DNA from: Armillaria gallica
Lineage: Eukaryota > Basidiomycota > Agaricomycetes > Agaricales > Physalacriaceae
Assembly (NCBI GenBank): GCA_037576215.1
Contig: JBANDB010000009.1
Location: forward strand, 744,001-808,000
Direction: 5' to 3'
Length of the DNA stretch: 64,000 nucleotides
Numbering within the stretch: the first letter of the stretch is position 1; every line of letters starts with the position of its first letter. Positions 42,480-55,180 of this stretch are shown here, in pieces. The notes under the pieces were generated by a model that was given only the letters and a program-made list of their open reading frames with translations, did not search any database and was not told the DNA's origin. The position numbers were made by a program, and so were the translations under genes.

Positions 42480-43312
42480 TTTACAGCTGACTATGAGGTA
42501 TGATAATTCAGAGGATCTGTTCGAGGAGATTTCAGAAGATGAAGACAAACATTTCCATATTCTGATAGTGTATAACCTGTGGTGCCAGCAGCTGAGTCTG
42601 TCTATTCATCAGTGAGTTAGCCAAAGGAGACACATGCTTGAACACCAGAGTTAACCAATACCTATTGTCCATTAAGTGCCACTTGCAAAAGGATAGTTAT
42701 ACGTACATTAACCAGAAGCTGTAACTAAGGGGGTGAGGAGATTCATGTCATCACAAATCAACGAGGTGAGGGAAGACCATTACCAGAAAGCTCCTGCAAA
42801 TTAAGTCAGGCTCAGAACCCATTGATTTAATAGTCATACCAAGTGAACTTGGAAAGCAGCCCGAGATGATTTCCAAATGATTTGATGAGATAAAAATACA
42901 GGGCATGAGTGCCCAACACAATGTGGAGCATATCGAGTATCCTGCAGATCATAGTGCATGAAGATACAGTATACATGTTCCCAGCTTGGTGGCAACATAC
43001 AATAGTAAGGCGACCTGTATGGGTGTTACAACATATGAGAGATGGTCATAGGTCAGATGTGATGTCTTAGGATTCCATACAGAGTAGCAAAAAATCCATG
43101 GGTCATTGGGATTTAGTTTGTAATAGATGAAGGTCTGCAGAATAGTTATTCCATAAAAGCTAGGGTGAGATTTGAGCATAAAAGGTAGATCCCAGAGGGA
43201 AGTACACATACACTGCAGCTATTGTAGCTCTGGTAAAAAGCACTCTGAGCGTCAGTGCAACATTGGTAGGAATATCGGCTATGGGTATCGGTATGGAGGG
43301 AGTTGATGACAT
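42480..43312 (-). pseudogene. DUF6534-like multi-pass membrane protein remnant, copy A
   Basis: ATG at 43312 begins MSSTPSIPIPIADIP and a short exon ending ATIAAV. A 52-nt GT-AG intron is followed by FYGITILQTFIYYKLNPNDPW (43160-43075), the signature first transmembrane segment and QT-x-x-YY motif of the basidiomycete DUF6534 family. Further down, minus-strand reading gives LYTIRIWKC at about 42590, corresponding to the 'ALYA-RIWKL' third-helix motif. Intervening exons have stops and shifts. Family members are predicted 7-helix membrane proteins of unknown function. The copy is related to copy B at 53950-55180. Confidence 0.55.
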
Positions 43313-44516
43313 TTTGAGCGCTGTTGTGGGAACAGTGAGTCACTTATATCCTGAAGCATGACACCCAACATTTTGGAATCATTCCCGAAGAAGGCCTGTC
43401 ATTGAAACTTGTGATTCTGTTAGTAATTGAGACATAGGTGCTGTTCCCAGGCCGGTACTATACTACCTGCTTCCACAGACATAGGGGACACAGGTCCAAT
43501 TGCAGTAGTAGTGAAAACACTGAGGCAAATATCAAGCAGCCTGCCATGATTACGGTAGGCTGGTCCCAGAGGGCTTGCTGTCGGTCGAGCCAGTTGGCAT
43601 TGTTAGAATATGTCTGGACCCTAGTGATGTGCTGTTCCGCTATGGAGATCAAAGGATGCAACATATGCAGTGCCAAGTTGATGATTGGTTATCAATTTCT
43701 GATGTACTGTACTGCAATGGAGTAGCATTAGCGTTAAACCGACTGCAACCTTGATTTCAAAGAAACACTTGAGGACAAGGGAATCTGAATGATAAATCGC
43801 TGTGCAAACAATGGGCTAGTAGGAATACTTTGTTTCCATATCATTGCCAGTGGTCCAGGGGATCACAACACTGACACTGCTCCTACTATGACGCAGGACC
43901 AGACCACAGCCTACAGGGCCTAATAATAAGACATGAGTAGAATGCTATGCAGATGTCATATCAGCTAAATCGCCAGTATACTGGCTTTGTTCCATGACAG
44001 AGAGAGACATGGTGAAATTCTGGGCAGATATAACAAATCAACCGACGAAATAGTATTGGTGGCAGTGTATTATACACACTGTTTCTCCTGAATCAATCAT
44101 TCTATTTTGCGAGGTGACAATCTGAGCATCTTTCAATCAACGGGACATTCCTTAGCTCCAGACAACATAGGATTTTTGCGTGAATTGAGCCTGAAAACCA
44201 TTGGCATCGAAAAAGGATGGCATGTGAATCATTGGTCACAGTTGAGTTTGACTCTGATAGTACAAGCTCTGGAGGACAATAGTGAGTTACTGTAGACCTT
44301 GTCAACTCGTCAAGTCATTAAGAAAACATAACACAAAATAATTGAAGTAAGATAGGTTGGCAGAAGATGAGAAACTTGGGGGGCTGATGTCACCTCTGGC
44401 AAGTTCCATGTGCAGTCCCAGACATTGCCCTTGTCTGTAATGCCCATTGCTACAGTGCGGTCGCTACAAGTATGCAATATAGAGTAGGCTCTGCCTCCCA
44501 ATGACTCAACCACCCC
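43313..44516. other. Duplicated upstream sequence of copy A; otherwise no gene
   Basis: 43330-43480 resembles 55200-55350 ('gaatcattcccgaagaagg' versus 'gatcatattcgaagaagg', then 'gttcccaggccggta' versus 'tcaccaggccattc'), i.e. the shared upstream region of the DUF6534-like copies. The rest shows no recognisable gene. Confidence 0.4.
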
Positions 44517-44609
44517 ATGACAGTGGCATTGTTGAAGCGAAACGTAATATTCTATTTCTTCCGATTCAACGGGCTCATCCATCAAATATCAGCTGCCTGG
44601 TTTGCACTG

Positions 44610-45050
44610 ATGCAAGAGCAGATAGATAGGCTGGAAGGCAAAGTCGATGGATTGATGTCCGACTTTAATGAGCTACTGATCGATAACCAAAAGGTACCTC
44701 CTTAATCTTTGTGCTGCATTCCATCCATTCACCACTGGCAGGACCGTAACTCCAGTTCTCGTACGGGTATAACTGGGCCTTTTAGAGAGGTACCCTTCTG
44801 CGATGGGACAAATCCCTGGGAGGCAACGGTACTTGGCCCAGTCTGTATCTCCATCCCCTTCCATTTCCTCTTAACTGAATGCTATCATTAGGGTGGGACC
44901 AAAATTATACTTCTTCGCCTTGTGAGGGCTCAGGACATTGCCAAGTTGACGCTTCCTCAGAGCTACGCATACTTTGAAGGATACTACCCTGATGATGAGT
45001 TGCCTAATGGCGTTAATGCCTGGGAGCAGTGCATCGAAGCCATCTTTTGA
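44610..45050 (+). CDS. Mug135-like C-terminal domain protein
   Basis: Three exons: MQEQIDRLEGKVDGLMSDF... (coiled-coil-like, ATG 44610) to ...DNQK; a 49-nt intron (44694-44742); DRNSSSRTGITGPFREVPF followed by DGTNPWEATVLGP; a 51-nt phase-0 intron ending at about 44890; then GGTKIILLRLVRAQDIAKL, SYAYFEGYYPDDELP and a stop at 45048-45050. The F..VPF.DGTNPW motif, the 'L--I--L---Q--AYL-GYYP' motif and a helical N-terminus match fungal Mug135-like C-terminal domain proteins (meiotically up-regulated in fission yeast, role unclear). Splice junctions keep the frame open throughout, so this may be intact. Extra 5' exons cannot be excluded. Confidence 0.6.
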
Positions 45051-45809
45051 GCAATAGGAAGAAGTGATTTAGTAGAAACTTTTCTACCAGGACGATAGCA
45101 TATGGGCTTTATTGTTATTGTTATAGTTATAGTTATTCTTATTATTACTGGATATATAGTAAACCAAATCACAAGCAACAGCTATCATTGAAGTGTTCCA
45201 TTTTGCACCGCAATTACGACTCATAAAATGGGACTGTGTGATCTGTTTTCATGACTTGTTTCATAAGCCATTTTCCATTGAACCAACTCATCCAATCATC
45301 GGTAAATGGGAACAATATGCAGTCTTTCACAGTCATGCAAAGAGTGCCGCTTCTTCTCAGACACATAGTCTGACTTGTGTTGCACACCCATCTCTAGGTG
45401 CTAACCCTGATCACTGGTTCTTTGCCTACATTTGCTAGTCTTCGATGGCATTGAGGTCATATATTCTGTGAGAGTGAAACCAATCGGGTGCATATCATAT
45501 GTGCGATCAATCAATACATCCACAACATCTACAAGGAAAGAAGTACTGGCTCCAACCTGCGCATCTTGTAAGGGTGCCCCTGCTCAAAGCAAAAACTATA
45601 GCTAAAGAAGAATGGTAATCAAACAAAATGTGTAGGGGACCACACTAAATTCATCCTGCCCATGCAATTTGTCTTCGTACTGCTTGCCTCGTCACACCAG
45701 ACATCTTAACCAGAACATGACCCGACTCGTCGATGACCCAGTCAAGAAATCCAACAAGTAGGACCTCTTTGCCTACCTGCCCAAGAATATCACTGGTATT
45801 GTAGGCCAG

Positions 45810-47450
45810 TCATACACCTAACTCTTCCAGTATGAACCAATCAAGTGCATGGAATACCCACAATGAAACCTCCTCCAACAGAGAGGGTTCCAGTGTCAGA
45901 GGGCTTCCTACAACTCTGTACACATCACCACTGAGATGAGTATGGCATTTCTGCATGACAGCAGAGAGATTGAAGATGTGTTCCACCATGAAAGGACAAG
46001 TCATGCAGAGGAAAGTGTCCTTCACTAATTGGAAGACAGACAGGGCATGGTCCCAGTGAGAAAGAAAGGGATTTTTGCCAAGCTGTATCTCCATGAGAGC
46101 TGCATAGAGTTCAGCATCGACAGGAGCATCTGATAACAGTGATGGCAGAACAGTCATCGGAATAATCAATAGGTGTCGCATCAAAGATGTAAACTTCAGT
46201 CGATCATACTTGTTTCTTGGGTCGTGACAGAATGCGCGGATGGTTTGCAGCATGCGTTCTTTCCCCAAGAATGTGATGGCGCCATCATGGTGAATGTTCT
46301 TTAAAAAGACAGCATTAAGAGAATCAGTTTGAGTGAGGGAAAGTTTGGTTATGGTGAACGTGAAGAGATTGTCAGGTGATCTGAAAAGGTTCAGATTGAG
46401 TGACAATACATCAGTATCCTTGGGGATTAGAAATCCAGCATCCCCATTGACGAGCTTGCTTGCAGGTTGCTCCTGTGGAATTTTGAGCAGGTTGCTATTC
46501 ACTGGCCCCATCTCTTTGAATATGGGCATCCAGTTGGATCGTAAGACGACCGCAATTCGAGGGCTGACGACAAAGACACAATGGATCGAATCTCCCAACA
46601 CTGATAATCCTTCCCACAATCCAAACCCACTATTGCTCAGAATGAATTCTGATGTATCATGGGCTTCTCAAATACAAAGGAAACTCATGGCAGCCTGACC
46701 ATTGTATGCAAGAGCCTTGTAATGCTCCATGTCAGGATCAACGTGGTTCAGCATCTGAAGGTGCACCGTTTCCATTCCATGTTCATCATAAATCGCCTTG
46801 GCATGGTCAAGAATCTTTGAGTGTGGGGTATCTAGGTAATAACGGAGAACATGCAACCACATGTCAGTATGTGTTCGACAGTGGTGCTCGGCTTTATAGT
46901 GTTCGAGCCACAGCTGAATTGTCGAGCCTCCATGAGGATGATCAGGATCAAAGTATGACCCCCCCACATTGCGGTAATGCATCACAAACATGAACTTCCA
47001 CAGCTGTTCAACATCATGGCATCTGAGAGTGGCCTTCCCACTGGCGAGGTTGGAATGGAGGGCTTTGATGACTACTGAGGCATCCTTTTCTAGAACAGCA
47101 AGCTTCTCCTCCAGCTCATTGGCATTGCTAGGATTGCTTGCATCTCTGTAAAGGTTTTTGAGCCCATAAATGGTCCCGATGGAACGAACGTCGAGGCTTC
47201 CTGAGGCAATGTCATAGTAGAGGACATGATCAGGATCCTCATGGGTACATTGGAACTCCTTTCTGCGCTCTGCTTTAGATCTGTAACAATGAGTCAAACA
47301 TCTACTACATGAGGCACAACCATCTACTCACTTGCGAGGACCCGATTGGAAACGTCGCAATATGAATCTTGGGATGGCGTGGTGGAACTGGTCCCAGTAC
47401 GTGTGTGGAAGTGTATTGGAGGATGCAACTGGCTGAGTTCGAGGATGCAT
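45810..47450 (-). pseudogene. DUF4238-domain protein with one premature stop
   Basis: ATG at 47450 (MHPRTQPVASSN) with HHAIPRFILRRFQSGPRK, a 50-nt intron (GTGAGT...TTACAG), then SKAERRKEFQ, VLYYDIASGSLD, GTIYGLKNLYRD, LEEKLAVLEKDAS, WKFMFVMHYRN, DMWLHVLRYYLDTPHS and ALAYNGQAAMSFLCI. A TGA at 46668-46670 replaces the expected Trp, after which the same frame continues uninterrupted: EAHDTSEFILSN, FGLWEG, VFVVSPRIAVVLRSN and on to 45810. H-x-IPRFILR-F at the N-terminus, the YD-x-x-x-G-L / IYG-x-x-LY pattern and SPRIAVVL are hallmarks of PF14022 (DUF4238), of unknown function. Total about 600 residues. A single nonsense codon in an otherwise clean frame suggests very recent inactivation, or a real null allele. 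Confidence 0.8.
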
Positions 47451-48539
47451 CAGTGCTGAGAGTAAAGCAAAGTGAGCGCAAGAATCGTGTGGTAAAACAG
47501 TCTCACGTGTACGCACCACTTTAAGTCCATCGATATCGTGGCACTTAGATCCCTCCAAGATGTACAACCTGGCATAATCGGAATGATGCCTTCTACAAAG
47601 GAGTTATTCGAGGACGATATATTCTTGTTTCCCATCCAGAATAGGTCTTAACAAGATGGAATTAAATACCATTATCAGAAATTACATTGGATACGCCAAT
47701 GCATGTAATCGCCCCTGGGAATTCAAGGTCACAGGTAATCACTGTCTACCCAATTGAGGTAATTACTACCTAAAACATCTGATATCGTGTAGCTGTTGGT
47801 CCAGCTCAGTGTTGTAGCAAATGATGCACAAGTACCAGAGGCTCCAGTTTAGCATGCGAGCAATATCTTGTTAGGATGGTCGCGTCTTGAAGCGGCGTAG
47901 TTGAGAGTTCCACAATTTGGGATAGTGGTTTTGGATAAGCCCTTTTGTTTTGAGGATGGCTTTCCTCAGGCTGTGCCAGAAGGGTCCAAGGCCTGAATGT
48001 TCACCACGGTAGATGAAAGGCATTGGAGATATTTCTTTTTCACATCTGTGAAACGTGAAGTATCTCCTGATATTGGCATTGGCATAGACATCATACAAGG
48101 ACCTAACACATATGTTGGATTCCTAGCCAGAATAAAAATCCACCCTCCTTCCCTCCCCCAACAATCGGTGATCAATACACATAAGCTTCCGCTTCTTCTC
48201 CCTTTACATCCTGAGGACACCGCATTGGGTGGCGCACCAAGGACAGGCTATGCTGACGAGGCTGGGAGTAGCATGGTACCATAAAGGCAACTACCTGGTA
48301 AACAATACAAAAGGACAAGGTAAGCTCAACGTTCAAAAGGTGGGCGTAATCAGGAGGGAGATGGGAAGGAGGAGTGACAGTAGTAATTGCATCACATTGC
48401 AGAAGTTGAGTATGTTGAGTGCGGGATGAGAGGAAAAGGCTGGAACACAGCGCTTTGTATGAGGAAGAGAATAGTGAGGACAAAAGGTGCTCGTCTGTGA
48501 ATACATCATTGTATGTTCAGATCCATTGCTCGGTTTGTC
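47451..48539. other. No recognised gene
   Basis: The minus-strand frame 48098-47871 (DVYANANIRRYFTFHRCEKEI) and overlapping frames to 48220 may be remnants of one protein, but I cannot place the family. Confidence 0.3.
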
Positions 48540-49493
48540 ATGGATTCAACCTACTTGACAGCAGCTCCATGGCAAAGAAGTAGAGCACAGAACGGAGAGA
48601 ATTCGAAGCAAACCATTTGGAACATGCATTAGCATGGATGACATAATCATATGTGCAAGGTGTGTCGCACTGCCCATAGAAAGAACTGCAATAGCCGCCA
48701 GGTGCTGTGGGCTGTAGATTGTTCCGCCTCACAGACACTACAGAAACGTCAGCACCACACCCCAATTCAAGTAAAAGGCGGCATGTACAATGTGTCCAGC
48801 CAGTATGACTGACATTGACTGTATGACAACGAGAAGTCCAAGCCCGATGGCCACCAGCTAAACTTCCCTAGATGAGATCTCCCTCTTTGTCTACCACCAA
48901 GAATGCAAAAGGTTTCCTTCATACAAGCATTGGGAACGTGCCAGGCAGCTTCCGTGAACCCAGCTATCGATCCAGACCATATACTGAACATCGGAAGTTT
49001 GCACCCACATGGATCCACAAAGAAGGATGAGATGATCATTGATAGCGGAAGAGGGTAGGCAAATGGATATTGTGTCGAGGTCAAGCTGAGGTAGCGATCA
49101 TTCTAGTGCAATGGCCCTCGCATTATATCTGAGAGATGAAAGGGAGCCAGTCATTGCATGAGAATCAGTGAAGCGTTGCCATCGCAATGTCTCATAGAGA
49201 ACTGATTTTGATAGGACGAGGGCAAAGGGAGTACTGGCAGAGGTACCACGCGCTGACTTTGGTGCCATACCATTCCATAGGGAATGAAAAGTCTCATTCA
49301 CCCATGAGACCAACTCCATCCCACACATTCCACCAACTTGGTGTGCGGCGAGCGAGGGCATCCAGGAAAACATGGAGTAATAGGCATGTAGCTGGAAGGA
49401 ATTGAGGACAGTATCGCAAATGTATAACTCGTCGCTTCGATGATGACACTGCTCGGCTGACGAGCCTTCCATACTGAGTAGGTCCCGGAACAA
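48540..49493 (-). pseudogene. Ankyrin-like basidiomycete protein remnant
   Basis: Minus-strand exons: 49493-49098 (LNSFQLHAYYSMFSWMPSL, GMELVSWVNETF, LWNGMAPKSARGTSASTPF, ending RYNARAIALE and a stop or splice site); 49084-48890 (YPFAYPLPLSMI, DPCGCKLPMF); then a frame from about 48870 containing HTGWTHCTCRLLLELGCGAD (about 48780), an ankyrin-repeat helix-turn-helix pattern (G-x-T ... LLLELGAD). The order resembles ankyrin-repeat proteins of mushrooms, but stops and unclear splice sites make it a likely pseudogene. The N-terminal exon appears to lie upstream in a duplicated segment (49415-50195). Confidence 0.5.
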
Positions 49494-50195
49494 CTTTGTC
49501 AGTTCTTCCTAAACACCAATGCAACTCAGAGACTGGAGCATCAGTGGTTACACCTGGACTTTGTTTAGCACGCTTCTCCTCATTAGAATACTTTTGCCAT
49601 ACCTAGATGCTCTCAATATCAGTGTACCACTTGAATAGATATTTCCTAGCCAGAAGCCCTCTAGGCTTTGGTCGTTGTCCAACAAATCTCATCGTTACCC
49701 ATTGCTCTCGACTGCTGCCACTCCTGTTTGGCTTCCATCTAGTTCACTTTTGCTGGCATCCTCGACGATGCAGGGAGGTCAATGGCAAATATCACGGTTT
49801 AGTTCCAAATCACAAAACAGATGGGCAAATGCATGACTCATTGCTTTGATGACAACACTTCTCGGTTGAGCATTCTGTGGAAGGGTAGGTCCCAGAATAA
49901 CTTATTTGTCTGTCCTTCCCAGATGCCAACTCAGATCCAGTGAATAGAGCATCAGTCGTGGCATATAAGATGATGACTAGACTTTCGTTAGCCTGAGGCT
50001 TGTCTCATCAGAATAGCTTCACCATACCTTGATATCCTCAATGTCTCCGCTTCAATCAGCACTTCCCCGCCGTCGTCCGAATCAGGTCCGATATCTCTTT
50101 TCATCGCCTGTCTTTTGACTCCTACAGCTCTTGTCAGGCTTCTAGTATCCAGTTCAGTCATTCTCACAGCTATGCTCAACAATGCAGGCAGGTAG
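49415..50195. repeat. Tandem duplication with a 411-bp offset
   Basis: 49415-49780 and 49826-50195 align throughout ('gcaaatgtataactcgtcg' versus 'gcaaatgcatgactcattg'; 'taggtcccggaacaactt' versus 'taggtcccagaataactt'; 'gatgcagggaggtc' versus 'aatgcaggcaggta'). In minus orientation both contain a segment ending RASRYGKSILMR / RISRYGEAILMR, i.e. the N-terminal exon of the ankyrin-like gene was duplicated. Confidence 0.75.
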
Positions 50196-51649
50196 AATAC
50201 TATCGTGCATCAAAGAGGATCGGGGCTTAGTCTGCCCATTGTCTGAATCACAGCTCACTAGCACTACTGGTCGGTATGAGCATACTATTGCTGATGCTGG
50301 AACCAAAACATCTCATACCGTTGATCACGATAATGCCCATTATCACCAATTCCCAGGTCCACTATCCAGTAAAATTGTGTCTCGCTTTCTTCCCTGGCTG
50401 TAAGCAACACAGATGGTACACCACACGATAGTCATCGCCTTCACTTCTTCCATGATTTCCTGCTTGGTGGCTGAGCTGCTCCCTTGTAATGATGCATGTA
50501 GCTGCTGTCATATAAGCACAATTGTGTTCAAGATGCGAGAAAGAGGCTCACAGGAATCAGACTATAGATATCCCACTACCATCCACCCTAACTGGCAGGC
50601 CTCATGTCGCAGGTACATCGAAGCCTGTCACCACCTCCAATCTTCAATGTCTTCACTCCTTTCATAGGGCCAGAGGTCACAAGAATTCAATGCATCGTTC
50701 AAGTTGTAACACATCCAGTAGTGCCGATACAGGCACGATTTCAAAAATTCGGACAGAGATAGAGGTAAGTAGAAGAAAAAGATCCCACATTTCTGACTAA
50801 GCAGGATCACCAGACATCCTGAGAGATGCGCTGAGCCTCCTACAGGTCACATATGATCAGCCAGGTGTGCTTCACACCAAATAACACAAATATGGCACTC
50901 AGGATGACCTTACTCCTCTATACAGAGGAGAGGCAAAAAAATTTTAAGGCCTTCTGGGACTGACCAACCGACCAACCCAATGTGCTGGCTTGGCGGGCCG
51001 CAACCCCCTTGAGTCCCTCAGACATCCGTGACCCGATATCGGATATATTCAGCTACAGCTCCATAAAATTCTACCTACCACTATCCCAACCAAGATATTC
51101 CATCAAAAACTTATTTAAATGCAATGGCGAAGTTTGTCTCTTAATTTCCATCTGATTGCTTGAAGCACTCAAATCCTTTCTTTTGTGTTTTCTATGACTT
51201 GACTGTCCATATGTCCATATATATTGAGCATTGCTGCCTTTGTTTCGTGATCTATACCTTACCCCTTTCCACAGGACTCGGACCTGCCACGCCCCGCGAT
51301 GGCCCACCACTTCATTTGCATTGTAAGTGCCTATTTTAACCTGGCTCAGGAACAGAGAACATCGAATCTTTTGAAATCCATAGACACAGAAAGAAATGGA
51401 CCTATTCTGAGTCCTATATATGTATATATATATAGACTGGTTATTATGCCATCCCAAATCATGGTTTTTGATCGTCCAACACAGCATTTGCCGCCGCATT
51501 CTACCTGGCCTTGCCGTGGGAACATTTTGGCAAGATTCATCATTTTCCTGGGATTCTTTTGCCTTTTTCTATTACCAGCTTCTTTTCATCTGGTTTTTCT
51601 TAACGTCGAACCCTAATCTGACAACGATTCCCTTCAACAGTATGGCACA
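50196..51649. other. No recognised gene
   Basis: Short frames only. A (TA)n tract lies at about 51415-51434. Nothing identifiable. Confidence 0.3.
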
Positions 51650-52822
51650 ATGCAAGCGAAGTATTTGGAGAACACCCAATAATATCCCTTGGGAATATAC
51701 AACAGATGAATTCTACTGGTACTTACCGAGGTTTCTCCCTATGATGGAAATGTATCAACCGACTCTCGTAGATCCTTCCCCCGGAAGCGGATTTGAATGA
51801 GAAATTCAACGCTGTTCAGACACATACAGAGGATGCCCCGAGCATGTTACCTTCCTTGGTACACTCCCTGGGCCTCAAAGCGGAGGACCATGATCACGCA
51901 CTGGATAAGAACCTCGACGAAGAATACATCCTGGTCTAGAAGTGAAGCTCTCTTAAATTTGTTCGACAGGCCCTGGATATCAAAATGTGGCGACCTGGAG
52001 CGCTATTTAATATCATGAGTTTTGACTCTGTCTAACCCGCATTTTAGGAATTTCATCCATAGAAGAATCTGTCCTGCAAGGGATGACCTCCAGATTTCCG
52101 CCTGCGGATCTTATACCGATGCTCATTGACGTGTACTTTGTGTACCTGAATAACTTTCTTCTCATCCTCCACCGGCCGACGTTTGATAAATCCTTGAGGA
52201 GGGACTACACTACAGAAATTTCCAGTTCGGGGGAGTCGCTCGGGCTGCCGGTGCAATCGGGTCCAAGTTCGTAGACGGCTCCTGAGTCCTCATCGAAGGT
52301 GAGCAGTCAAAGTCGTCAAGTGGGTGGAAGTGGATATCTCAGGTCAGCAGCCCGTCACTCGTTTCCTTCCTTGGCAACTGCTGTGTAAGCCTGATATTCC
52401 TTCCTCTTTATACGAGATTTTGATCAGAGTAACAGCTTCTCTCCTAATTATCCTTGGGTTTCTCAGCATCGCAACAATCCTGGACATTGGCAGGCATTGG
52501 TCTGCGAATCGTGCAAGAGGCAGGGGCTTACCGGAAGAATACAACACGTAACAGTTCCGTAATGAATACAGTGGAGGCTGAACTACAAACGCTCATTCTG
52601 GTACTTTATACCTTCGTCTCTCGGCCTATGTTTACCTCTTGTGACAGGTATCTTGTGGTTGTGGATAGGAAAACATGCAGGAGAATACTCGAAGAACTGG
52701 GATGTGGTGTGTGCCCATTGGTCTTGCTCTACTTCTTGGCTGATTACAAGATCGCAGGTATCCATATGCCAGTGCGTTATAGTATGTCTCTCTTCGAATC
52801 CGAATTTATAGGGGGCTACTGA
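51650..52822 (+). pseudogene. Fungal_trans-domain (Zn2Cys6-type) transcription factor remnant
   Basis: Plus-strand fragments in different frames read as the middle-homology region of Gal4-type regulators. 51840-51960: LKAEDHDHALDKNLDEEYI, then stops, then SSLKFVRQALDIK. 52083-52200: FPPADLIPMLIDVYFVYLN and LLILHRPTFDKSL, the classic start of PF04082. 52380-52420: SSLYEIL. 52454-52560: a WTLAGIGLRIVQEAGAYRK segment, the second conserved block. No Cys6 cluster is readable upstream, and frame changes and stops separate the pieces, so the gene is broken and truncated. Confidence 0.7.
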
Positions 52823-53949
52823 CACAGGTCTTTCCGTTCTCCAGGGAGGACTGACCTTGGGTGTGATAGACTTGACAGCTGGAGGGGCTATGTGGAGTTT
52901 GCACAGAGTCAAGCTACGGGAAGGGTGTTTTAGAAGTGGTTTGTTTGAGCATGAACATTATTAGTAGTGTGAGCGAGATTATTGCGGAGCACGCCCTATT
53001 ATTGGTCCAGGATAATTGTAGCATTAGAACAAACCTTGTGCTACTATAGACTCTGTACTAATCGATCAGGATATATGGGTCCTTTTTTCTAGCTAGAAAA
53101 AGCATAGTCACACGTGAGTCGACTTTTTCCAGGGCTAAAGCAGTGTTGTTGTCATTGCCGCTGCAGTGAGACATCGGGCCGATCACAACCGTCACCCTCT
53201 TGTCCTGCACTCTCACCAGCTCGCTGTATATTTATGATGGCTTACCCCAACTATTGATCCATGTTCGTCCTCCTACCCACATTTGGCCTTCACCGTCATC
53301 ATTACTGAACTCGTGAGTGACAAAATAGCGGCTGGGATAGGATACAATAAAGATAGGACAGATACAGAGAGATTAGGACTCGGATCATGCCACTCGAATG
53401 CGATGGCCCTTAGATGCTAGTTTGAATTTTGAGGCGCCAGATGTCAAATGCTGTGCACACATGTCTTGATTGCTAAAGGTCTGACATTTGAGCTTGGATT
53501 CTCCATGGCTTTCTGTGATTTGAATCCTGACCTTGCATGGAGAATCTAGGTGAGATTCAGAAAGATATCGAAGCGGAGCAAAAGCAAAAGAACTGTGACA
53601 TGCCATTATGAATGTTCACTTAGGGATATTTTGATCTGCACATAAGAAAGAGCGCGCCATGTTTTTGTTTAAGTTTGAGCACGGGAGGGCACGGACCTGA
53701 AGAGCGCAACTCATTGTTTGTCAACATGGTGGTAAACGGTAAGTAACGGGTTCGGAGTAGACTGATTCCGACGGCCCATATAGCCACCAGTGACTCAAAG
53801 TATAAAGCCGCCCTTTTTCAAGTGCAGAACTAGCCTCATACATTTAACTTGGCTTAGCAGTCCTTAATAGCGATGCAGAAAATGCAAGACGGTCGTTACA
53901 TCAAGAAGCAACGAAGAAAACAAAGACAAAATATTATTCGATGGTTCAA
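52823..53949. other. No gene; contains a further copy of a duplicated segment
   Basis: 53400-53680 resembles 55790-56000 ('ttgcatggagaatct', 'gagattcagaaag' versus 'cctgcatggagaatct', 'gaaacttttactg', followed by a block ending near GCGCGCC). Otherwise unassigned. Confidence 0.45.
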
Positions 53950-55180
53950 ACCTCCATGTTGCAGGACCTTATTTAAATCCTTCCTTTCTGGACGAAACAA
54001 GCATTGGCATTCATGTTCGAAGTTCGAGCAGTAAACACGTTGACCAAACATGTGGCAGGATGATCCCAGGCACATTCCTTGGCAGGCATGGCAGATGGGA
54101 GTTGTAACGAGGCGTGGCCCATACATATTATAAATAACATCTGGTAACATTCTCTACATGTCAGCGCTGTATGCATATATATATATATATAAATGATGCT
54201 CACAGATTCCAGTGCCTTCGAAATTACAGTCAGATCTTCATTTATTACAACAAAGGAGGTCTCACCGAAAGAGGCAGCGACAGCAAGAAACTATCGACAC
54301 CTTCATGAATACTGTGAAAAAGGGGAGAAGATTACATACAATAAGCCACGGCAGGACCATATCGAACTTAAGGCCAACTACGAGAAAATCAATAGTCAGG
54401 ATCCGTTCGCTTCAATCCCAACAGGACCAATGTTTCCATATTCTGACGGCGTATAAGCTGTAGGCGCCGGTGAATGAGTCTTTCCAATCATTCGAGAGTC
54501 AATCAAAGGAGACAAATGCTTGGACACCGACAACGATTAGCATCGAATTAACGGTTGAGAAGGATACAAAATCGTTCCAAATTTCACGTACATTGACTAA
54601 GAGCTGCAACTGAGGACGAGAAAGAAATTAAAGAGTCTGCTAATGGACAAAGCGGGGAAATAGGCGTACTGAAAAACTCCTGCTAGTGAGTTACGAACTC
54701 AGTTGAACTTAGCTATGGAAGACACATACCAAATGATCCCGAACAAGGGAAGATAATTCCCAAATGATTCGATCATATAGAAGTACAAGGCATGGATGCT
54801 TATCACAACGTGAAGTGTATCGAGGATCCTGATGATGATAGTGGACGTCAAATCCAGCTTGTTATTTTATACAGCCATCTGTAACCATACCACAGTATGG
54901 CGACCTGCTTATATGTCAGAAAAATCCCATGAAAATGTACAATTTCTGCGTACGGAATATCGGAAGAGCCACAGGTCATTAGGGTATCTCTTGTAGTAGA
55001 TAACAGTCTGTAGGATAGTGATGCCGTAGAAACTAGAAGCGCACGATGAGCATCGGAAGGGAGCCTTATAAGAAATCGCGCGTGCACCGCAGCTATAGTA
55101 GCGCTGACATAAACCGCACCAAGCGTCGTTCCCAGCAGGGGAATATCAACTGTCGGTATTGGGAGAGGCGACGATATTGA
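53950..55180 (-). pseudogene. DUF6534-like multi-pass membrane protein remnant, copy B
   Basis: Minus-strand reading: SSPLPIPTVDIPLLGTTLG then AVYVSATIAAV, a GT-AG intron, FYGITILQTVIYYKRYPNDLW (about 55035-54965), and further on LYAVRIWKH (about 54450-54425) followed by VLPWLIVCN. The start codon position equivalent to copy A (ATG 43312) reads ATA, so initiation is lost. The C-terminal third (54150-53950) is frame-broken. Together with copy A and the segment at 1-790 this shows at least three related copies in 55 kb. Confidence 0.55.
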
